Shown: one piece after another, positions 57,342 through 64,000 of the stretch | How positions within the stretch are numbered: position 1 is the stretch's first letter | Layout: each line of letters begins with the position of its first letter | Assembly: GCA_964030475.1 (NCBI GenBank) | Contig: CAXIPT010000007.1 | Span: 5,422,124-5,486,123 of the forward strand | Direction of reading: 5' to 3' | From: Tethya wilhelma | Taxonomy: Eukaryota; Porifera; Demospongiae; Tethyida; Tethyidae | Length of the DNA: 64,000 bases | Made by a program: the position numbers and the translations under genes | Notes under the pieces: generated by a model | Databases searched by the model: none | Told to the model about the DNA's origin: nothing | The model's input: only the letters and a program-made list of their open reading frames with translations

Positions 57342-60300
57342 TAGCTTAAAGCCACATTTTATTTACTGACATTTCAATTGTACAAAACTATTCAACATCT
57401 GCTAAATAAAATCTTTTTGAGCCTTTTAGTATAAATGAATTCTTTGAGCACTGTCACAAGCAGCAGGAAATGATGGTGTATTGATAGACTTCAACCTTGG
57501 TTAGGAGTAACTGCCTACTACTACCTATGATCTTATCAGCCTTTAATATGCTAGCTTCCATTAGCAGGAATCAATGTTATTTATTACATTCATTGGAAAA
57601 AAAATCCTTGAATCTAGGTCTTTTGAACACTAGTCAAATTCTCTCACCACTACGCTACTATTATCTTGCTGGCATTGGAGCAGAGACCATACATAACTTT
57701 CATTCCATACACTGGCAGTAATTGTTTGGATTCAAAGGACAGATATTACACTAACTTTCTTTTATCTTGATATTTTTCTGGGCACGAGGTGGCGACAGTG
57801 ATATGGATGGTCACTTTAGAACGTTTGTTTAGCTTTTGTGACTTCATGCCACTTTTCTTCTAATTGCTATGAGCAATCATGCCGGCCGTCCTCATGCCAG
57901 CCAAACAAAATATTTCTAAGATAAACTTAAACAGTTTGAATTAAGGGCTCTTTCAACCATTAACGTCCATTAAATGCATTAATGCATACGTACAACAAAC
58001 ACAGAACATTTCAATGGCCACTTTTGTCAAGGTTTGAAACTCCTCCAAGTCTCATAATGTATGCTAATGCAATGTTGACAAGACCTCATTCAAAATTTAC
58101 ACATGCAGCTATAATTAATCATACAAGCACAATGCGCACCACAAAAATGTATTTTTGAAATTGGGCCAGAGTAAACTCATACAAGATCAATTGAAGCTTT
58201 AGAGTCTGTGATTGATAGCATAAGTGGCACAAGTTTTGAGTCTTTGAAGAGGCTGTATTGGATGGCTCGTGACACTTGGCTTCTCCTTAGACTACATGAA
58301 GTATGCAACTGACGACCTCTTAAGAGATTAACCACAAGTCCACAAAACATGAAGCAAAGACCTACAATATTGCAAGCTAGCACTAGATCTGTATATATAC
58401 ACAAGTCTATGTAGGATTACCCTGGGCAATATGCCTAGAAAAGGTCTCCTAGTATTTTTCACAAATTTACAATCTTGAGTATCCAAAACACAATATATAT
58501 TGGGTATATAACTTACCGCCTGATTTCACAGGGATGTATTCATTGTCCCCATCTGGGCTTTGCACGTTTAATCTTTCCTTACTAGCTTTCTTTGATGCCT
58601 TCTTAGTCAGTGAAGTCCCTGCGGCGGTCACTACTCCACTGACATGGTCGAAACTGAACTCGGCATACGGGGTAATCGGTGCACCTGGTCCAGGTGGCGG
58701 AGGAGCAGGTCGAACAGGCTTTTCACCGCGCTTGTAGTTCACTCTTTTTTGGACAACTACCACTTGCTGCTTATCTGTAGCTATCTCACCATTACCAGCT
58801 ATACTGGGTTGATGCTGTTTCGCTGCTGAAGTTGATTCGCTCACTGTTGCAGGCACTTTTTGCTGAGATGTACGATTGTTTGTGCTTTTACCAGTACTAG
58901 ATGATTTCGTCACTTTTTTCAGCTTATTGTTCAATGCCAAGGATTTTGTTCTCGGTGGTTTTGTAGGGTTCGTGGGTTCTTTTGATTGTGACGAAGTTGA
59001 CTGGTTGCCATCACCGGACTTTGGCTGGTTCGACTGAGAATTAACCATGACTGCAGCAGCTATTTTTTTGGGACTCTGACTGGCCGAAACTGTTGATGTA
59101 CTATGGGTGCTGTGAGTTGAACTTTCTTTGGTAGACTTTACTTTTGTTGCTGAAGATGAAAGAGGCAGTTTGAGTGATTTCTTGACGATCGAGTTGCTAC
59201 TGTCCATTGATGAGATATCTTTGGATGACATTGTGCATGCTTGTGGTTTGTCTTGATGATAATTTTCACTGATAAAAGGTCGTTGGACTCTCTCTTCCTT
59301 GGGTGTAGGTTTAGGACTGGGTACAGGAGGTTTGCTAGGTGTGCAAGGTAGCTTAGCTTAAAGCCACATTTTATTTACTGACATTTCAATTGTACAAAAC
59401 TATTCAACATCTGCTAAATAAAATCTTTTTGAGCCTTTTAGTATAAATGAATTCTTTGAGCACTGTCACAAAGCAGCAGGAAATGATGGTGTATTGATAG
59501 ACTTCAACCTTGGTTAGGAGTAACTGTCTACCACTACCTATGATCTTATCAGCCTTTAATTTGCTAGCTTCCATTAGCAGGAATCAATGTTATTTATTGG
59601 AAAAAAATCTTTGAGGTCTTTTGAACACTAGTCGAATGTTCTTACCACTATGCTACTATATCTTGCTGGCATTGGAGCAGAGACCATACATAACTTTCAT
59701 TCCATACACTATAGCTGGCAGTAGTTGTTTGGATTCAAAGGACAGATATTACACTAACTTTCTTTTATCTTGATATTTCTCTGGGCACGAGGTGACGACA
59801 GCGATATGGATGGTCACTTTAGAACGTTTGTTTAGCTTTTCTAAGATAAACTTAACCAGTTTGAATTAAGGGCTCTTTCAACCATTAACGTCTATTAAAA
59901 GCATTAATGCATACGTACAACAAACACAGAACATTTCAATGGCCACTTTTGTCAAGGTTTGAAACTCCTCCAAGTTTCATAATGTATGCTAATGCAATGT
60001 TGACAAGACCTCATTCAAAATTTACACATGCAGCTATAATTAATCATACAAGCACCATGTGCACCACAAAAATGTATTTTTAAAATTGGGCCAGAGTAAA
60101 CTCATACAAGATCAATTGAAGCTTTAGAGTCTGTGATTGATAGCATAAGTGGCACAAGTTTTGAGTCTTTGAAGAGGCTGTATTGGATGGCTCGTGACAC
60201 TTGGCTTCTCCTTAGACTACATGAAGTATGCAACTGACGACCTCTTAAGAGATTAACCACAAGTCCACAAAACATGAAGCAAAGACCTACAATATTGCAA

Positions 60301-62406
60301 GCTAGCACTAGATCTGTACATACACAAGTAACAATTGACCCCACTATGTAAGGTTACACTCTGCAATGTGCCTAGAAAACTTCATGGTCTCCTGGTATTT
60401 TTCACAAATTTAAAATCTTAAAGTATCCAAGAAACACAACACTGATCAAGAAGACATGCTTATAGGGTGGGTAATAACTTACCGCCTGATTTCACAGGGA
60501 TGTATTCATTGTCCCCATCTGGGCTTTGCACGTTTGCTTTTTCCTTACTAGCTTTCTTTGATGCCTTCTTAGTCAGTGAAGTCCCTGCAGCGGTCACTAC
60601 TCCACTGACATGGTCGAAACTGAACTCGGCATACGGGGTAATCGGTGCACCTGGTCCGGGTGGCGGAGGAGCAGGTCGAACAGGCTTTTCACCGCGCTTG
60701 TAGTTCACTCTTTTTTGGACAACTACCACCTGATGCTTATCTGTAGCTTTCTCACCATTACCAGCTATACTGGGTTGATGCTGATTCGCTGCTGAAGTTG
60801 ATTCGCTCACTGTTGCAGGCACTTTTTGCTGAGATGTACAATTTTTTGTGCTTTTACCAGTACTAGATGATTTTGTCACTTTTTTCAGCTTATTGTTCAA
60901 TGCCAAGGATTTTGTTCTCGGTGGTTTTGTAGGGTTCGTGGGTTCTTTTGATTGTGACGAAGTTGATTGGTTGCCATCACCGGACTTTGGCTGGTTCGAC
61001 TGAGAATTAACCATGACTGCAGCAGCTATTCTTTTGGGACTCTGACTGGCCGAAGCTGTTGATGTACTATGGGTGCTGTGAGTTGAACTTTCTTTGGTAG
61101 ACTTTACTTTTGTTGCTGAAGATGAAAGAGGTAGTTTGAGTGATTTCTTGACAATCGAGTTGCTACTGTCCGTTGATGAGTTATCTTTGGATGTGCATGC
61201 TTGTGGTTTGTCTTGATGATAATTTTCACTGATAAAAGGTCGTTGGACTCTCTCTTCCTTGGTTGTAGGTTTAGGACTGGGTACAGGAGGTTTGCTAGGT
61301 GTGCAAGGTGCATCTGAATTACAATTCACGACATCCGATTCAGATATCATTCTTTTTCTCTGCTGAGGGCTGTACGATGTGTCCAACTTCATCGATTGGT
61401 GTCTTCGTACCATGATATCGGCTTTGATGGAGGCAAGAGTCTTGTGTCTCTTTGCTACACCATCACTTTGCTCGCTCGATTGAAGATTATCGCTTGAACT
61501 GTGCAAGCTCAAAGCCACTCGATGCATCATTTCTGGTGTGATTTGTCTCGGAAAGCTGTGCTGTCTTCTCGGAGGTTTACGAGGGGGTGGTTTTGAAGGT
61601 GGGGGTCCGGGGGGAACCCTGTGACGATGGCTCACAATAATCGTCGAATCAATTTCACGGTGAGCCAATTCGGGAGAGGATTCGGAATATTTTTTCCCTC
61701 TGTAGTAGGTGGGAAGGGAGCTGAATGTATTTGGACTTTGTCTTGGGGCCTGGGGACGCTGTGCTGGAATTTTGGCCAGTTTTTGTACACCAGTAGTGTT
61801 TTGTTGCTGTTCATGCTGTGTGGTCTTGGCTTGATCTTGAAGATCATTTTTTCCATCCTTATTTTGATTTTTGGATGATTTTGCTTTGGAGGACGGATAA
61901 GGTGGTGCAGGCCTATTTGGAGGTGAGCACAATGTGTGTTTCTTTGCATGTGGGTTGTCTGCATTGTCCTTGCTCGGTGCTGATTTTGCCGACTGTTTCT
62001 CGTCATCTTTGGCTGCTTGGCCACTCAACTGTGCATCTCGACTTGCAGCTGAAATGGCACTACACTCAGCACCGCTATCTTCACTCGAACGGCGCACAAC
62101 CTCATTGTTTAGCACGGAGCTCGCGCAGAGACGGGTGGTTGGACTTCTCAGTGGAGGAGCCGGCGGCTTTCTCGAAGAGCCGAGGACACGAGCAGTTGGA
62201 GTGGAAATAAATGGAGAGCATGGTGGTGTATCGAATACAGAAGAAGGTGACGATGTGGCAGTAGTACTACCAGTGTGCAGAGGACTTGATTCTGTACTGG
62301 AACCGCTCTCAGGCATCGCAGATTGCGATACAGTCTTTGCGATCTTTGAGGCAGCCGATAGGGACTCCTTTCTCGCTGGAGGCATTGGAGGTAGTTTGCG
62401 AATCAT
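51932..62406 (-). CDS. Large Pro/Ser-rich adaptor-like protein with Tyr-motif tail
   Basis: Exons in transcript order: 62406-60483, 56706-56581, 56254-55829, 54662-54501, 53752-53651, 53530-53363, 53150-52983, 51999-51932, giving 1047 aa. Every junction is phase 1 with GT-AG. The first ATG of the frame (MIRKLPPMPPARK) is at 62406. Exon 1 is disordered, Ser/Lys/Pro-rich, with candidate SH3 ligands (KPPAPPLRSP, PPGPPPSKPPPRKPP, RPAPPPPGPGAP) and an EDSGAE motif. Later exons carry DEEEDEDSE, HYERRRE, VYTPLTI, VSYENTTL, VSYENTIL and a terminal VYMNIDV, the YxN type seen in the DED array. No globular domain recognised. An alternative last exon (60313-60102) gives a 711-aa form with a hydrophobic segment. 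A scaffold role is inferred. The linking of exon 1 to the distal exons rests on phase only. Confidence 0.65.
52877..52978 (+). repeat. (AC)n microsatellite
   Basis: About 100 bp of AC with an N at 52944, directly downstream of the donor of the minus-strand exon at 52983. Confidence 0.95.
52983..53150 (-). repeat. Duplicated 168-nt exon (copy 2)
   Basis: Paralogous to exon 53363-53530: both 56 codons, phase 1-1, beginning VSYENT and ending KHQSLR. Each is followed by a (CA)/(TG) tract in its intron. Confidence 0.8.
53234..53306 (+). repeat. (TG)n microsatellite
   Basis: Pure TG tract between the two duplicated exons. Confidence 0.95.
54722..55150 (+). repeat. Minisatellite of about 22-bp units
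   Basis: About 18-20 imperfect tandem copies of a unit like TTTGAGTTATAACTGCATCA, with variant T/C and GCATCA/ACACA ends. It lies in an intron of the Pro-rich gene. Confidence 0.9.
55450..55719 (+). CDS. Possible orphan ORF or terminal exon
   Basis: An open + strand frame with a CACAG acceptor at about 55579, followed by TTLTPLVGPAVFVSPPWVV and SYSYTALHPRLANDSAN before a TGA. It lies inside an intron of the minus-strand gene. No partner exons or family recognised; could be chance. Confidence 0.25.
   Translation: MEFASLRLSQHHEENFTLAALTHTHTPFYILIQCVCIILSFAQGSTTLTPLVGPAVFVSPPWVVTDVQLLDNSYSYTALHPRLANDSAN
56931..57176 (+). mobile_element. MITE-like inverted-repeat element, family A (copy 3)
   Basis: TAAATTCCATCTGGTTTGAG at the left and CTCAAACCAGATGGACTTTA at the right. 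The interior matches copy 2 in the same orientation. Confidence 0.88.
57341..59352 (-). repeat. 2-kb tandem duplication, distal copy (partial gene duplicate)
   Basis: Near-identical to 59353-61308. It holds a duplicate of the 3' part of exon 1 (58517-59352) and of the membrane-segment exon (58177-58388), both with intact splice sites. It lacks the 5' half of exon 1 and any visible promoter. It also contains an insert of about 75 bp near 57835-57910 that the other copy lacks. Confidence 0.85.
59353..61308 (-). repeat. 2-kb tandem duplication, proximal copy
   Basis: Contains the 3' half of exon 1 of the Pro-rich gene and its alternative terminal exon. The junction with the other copy is abrupt within coding sequence at 59352/59353. 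Confidence 0.85.
60102..60313 (-). CDS. Alternative terminal exon with membrane-like segment
   Basis: Follows a TACAG acceptor, in phase with the donor at 60483. Encodes DLVLACNIVGLCFMFCGLVV, a hydrophobic stretch of about 22 residues, then a basic/Ser tail ending SKASIDLV and TGA. With exon 1 it gives a 711-aa protein with a single near-C-terminal membrane segment. The copy at 58177-58388 is almost identical. Confidence 0.6.
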
Positions 62407-62694
62407 TTTCTTTATCCAGTTCAACAAAGACTAGCTATACAAACAGTAGTACCGCTTTACTTCTACAGCTTTACAGTTCATCCGCACAATAGAAACCGCA
62501 AGCGATCACGGCGCCAAAACGAAAAAATTGGTAAAAATCGTCAAAACAACTTGACATTAGAAAATCAGACTAGGACAGTAACAATCCATGACAATCATAG
62601 TAACATGTACGTACAGCATGATTCATATGATTTTATTTCACTCTTGATAATATTTTTTTAGCTTTAGTGTTAAAACTAGAGCTATATGATAAGC

Positions 62695-62863
62695 TCAGTC
62701 TACTGAGCCACCAAGCTGCTTGATTAGAGAAGATATAAGATCAGTTTTAGCGACTACAACTTTCAACATGTCACTACAAGACATGTTGTAGCTGTCCAGC
62801 ACTGCAGCACATACCTTGGACACCACACCTCTTTCAAACTGCAGGGGGTAAGAAAGAAAGACG

Positions 62864-62907
<44 letters not shown>

Positions 62908-63632
62908 ACTATTTTGTTTGCTATTGACCCCCTGTGATCCCTTGCTACTCTATTGTCACCTCCACCCAACCAGTAACCAGCAACTATAGCCTATAAAAAC
63001 TTTGGTTGCTAGGCAATGGCAAACACACACAATACAATGCAAGTCCACATCAGCACATGTACTCACACATCTTGCACGACTCAAATTCTGCTACAATAAA
63101 ACTCACATAGATTCCATCACCAGGACTCTCCAACTCTGTCACAGTCATGGCGTCCTCCTTCACTACAACTGTTTCAAGACTAGGTCCTGCACTACCACCA
63201 CCATCTTCTTCTTTCAACACCTCTTTCTCCCCAGCTGCACCATCAGGAGGAGGGGATGATGTCGTCTTCTTGAGCTCCACTGCCGACGAGGATGAACCAA
63301 GGTGCATCTCCTTCGAGAGGTGTAGTTTCTCGAAGCTGTTGGCGAGCTCTTCGTCACTCAGGTTGGGGAGAGAGAGAGGGTGGAACAATTGAGACGTGGC
63401 CAGAAGGCCGAGTTTTATTTCCTTGATAAAGTTGACTAGCTCATTTCGAGTTGGAATCTACAGAGAGAAATCGAAAAGGTTAGGAATTAATAAATTTTTA
63501 GAGGACAATTTATCTGACCAACGTACGTTTCCTATAGCTACTGGTTGCTTTTTTTTCTTCTTTTTCCTTCTGTCAGGAGAGCTCAAGATCTCACAGCAAG
63601 CACCACACACCACCAAGATGGTGCTGACAGTC

Positions 63633-63667
<35 letters not shown>

Positions 63668-63897
63668 CGATTACAATTGACAAAGCTATGCATCAAAGTG
63701 CCATCATCAAGTCACCTGCACAAAGAGATAATACTTTTCCAAATCGATCTTCGATCTGGTCAAGATGCGACAAGGATGCTCCTCTTCCATCGCAACAGTG
63801 ATCTTCTCTTCCCCTTCTGGAGACAGTGAGCGGATGAAGATCTTTGACACCAGTTCTCTCAACTCTTGAGGTATTCCTGAAATCCTAGCTCTTATGC
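62695..63897 (-). CDS. Unrecognised protein, 3' part of a gene leaving the window
   Basis: Exons in transcript order: 63897-63716, 63631-63527, 63457-63107 and 62838-62695, about 260 codons to a TGA. The internal junctions are phase 0. The sequence reads GIRARISGIPQELRELVSK, LTRSKIDLEKYYLFVQ, a Lys-rich KKKKKK stretch, IPTRNELVNFIKEIKLGLL, an acidic/Ser linker, then FERGVVSKVCAAVLDSYN and LISSLIKQLGG. It looks like a folded helical protein with one disordered linker. I do not recognise the family. The 5' end lies beyond 64000. Confidence 0.65.
63637..63664 (+). repeat. (GA)n tract
   Basis: On the minus strand this is the (CT)n polypyrimidine tract directly before the acceptor of exon 63631-63527. 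Confidence 0.9.
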
Positions 63898-63953
63898 CTG
63901 CACATGGTCATGAAAACAGGGAGATAAAGTAAGGATTCTTTGAAAAGCTGGAG

Positions 63954-63956
<3 letters not shown>

Positions 63957-64000
<44 letters not shown>
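63957..64000 (+). repeat. (CA)n microsatellite at the window end
   Basis: A pure CA tract runs to the last base. Confidence 0.95.

Noticed and set aside
61632..62434. Plus-strand open frames of 130-166 codons opposite the Pro-rich exon
   Set aside because: Antisense shadows of a low-complexity coding exon; no splice sites or similarity.
1..64000. CRISPR array
   Set aside because: The regular repeats (54.7 kb minisatellite, dinucleotide tracts) lack unique spacers, and the genome is eukaryotic.

Overview
The window looks like nuclear DNA of a marine invertebrate. It is AT-rich, has short GT-AG introns (one with a perfect TACTAAC branch point), no operons, many (CA)n/(TG)n tracts and several small inverted-repeat elements. 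Death-effector, Death and ZU5 domains make it metazoan. The expanded single-strand DED family and a Cys-cluster/helical domain beside a Death domain remind me of demosponge genomes (Amphimedon-like); that assignment is from memory and is an inference. Gene models were built by hand from reading frame, splice sites and phase agreement.

Region 1 (about 0.95-28.4 kb, all + strand) is a tandem cluster of DED adaptor-like genes: seven apparently intact DED genes, one intact fusion gene that adds an N-terminal Death domain and an unfamiliar middle domain, and one DED pseudogene whose intron has filled with repeats. Most encode DED with RxDL motif, helical segment, Ser-rich linker, Pro/Lys-rich segment, a DSG motif, then Tyr motifs of the YxN type. 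Almost every intron in the cluster is phase 1. A ZU5-(UPA-like)-Death gene of the UNC5/PIDD type sits inside the array. No caspase, kinase or other enzyme domain is visible, so the proteins look like assembly and adaptor parts.

Region 2 (28.4-39.7 kb) is gene-poor. It has interspersed repeats, a few exon-like scraps, a 24-bp perfect palindrome, and broken apolipoprotein-L-like sequences, one with its halves on opposite strands. Region 3 (40.0-44.7 kb, +) holds the 3' twelve exons of a TRMT2-type tRNA uracil-5-methyltransferase. One of its exons is duplicated upstream and runs into an ApoL-like fragment.

Region 4 (45.3-51.6 kb, +) is a tandem array of NmrA-like (NMRAL1/HSCARG-type) NAD(P)-binding proteins: three intact single-exon genes with shared promoter blocks, and one 5'-truncated pseudogene. 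Region 5 (51.9-62.4 kb, -) is a large Pro/Ser-rich, domain-less adaptor-like gene with alternative 3' ends: a membrane-segment exon, or a chain of phase-1 exons carrying Tyr motifs. It contains a 2-kb tandem duplication and a duplicated 168-nt exon. Region 6 (62.7-63.9 kb, -) is the 3' part of an unrecognised gene that leaves the window.

The most interesting system is the DED/Death/ZU5 array with its phosphotyrosine-like and 14-3-3-like tails. The pattern suggests a lineage-specific set of death-fold adaptors wired to SH2 and 14-3-3 signalling. This is inference; no function is demonstrated by sequence alone.
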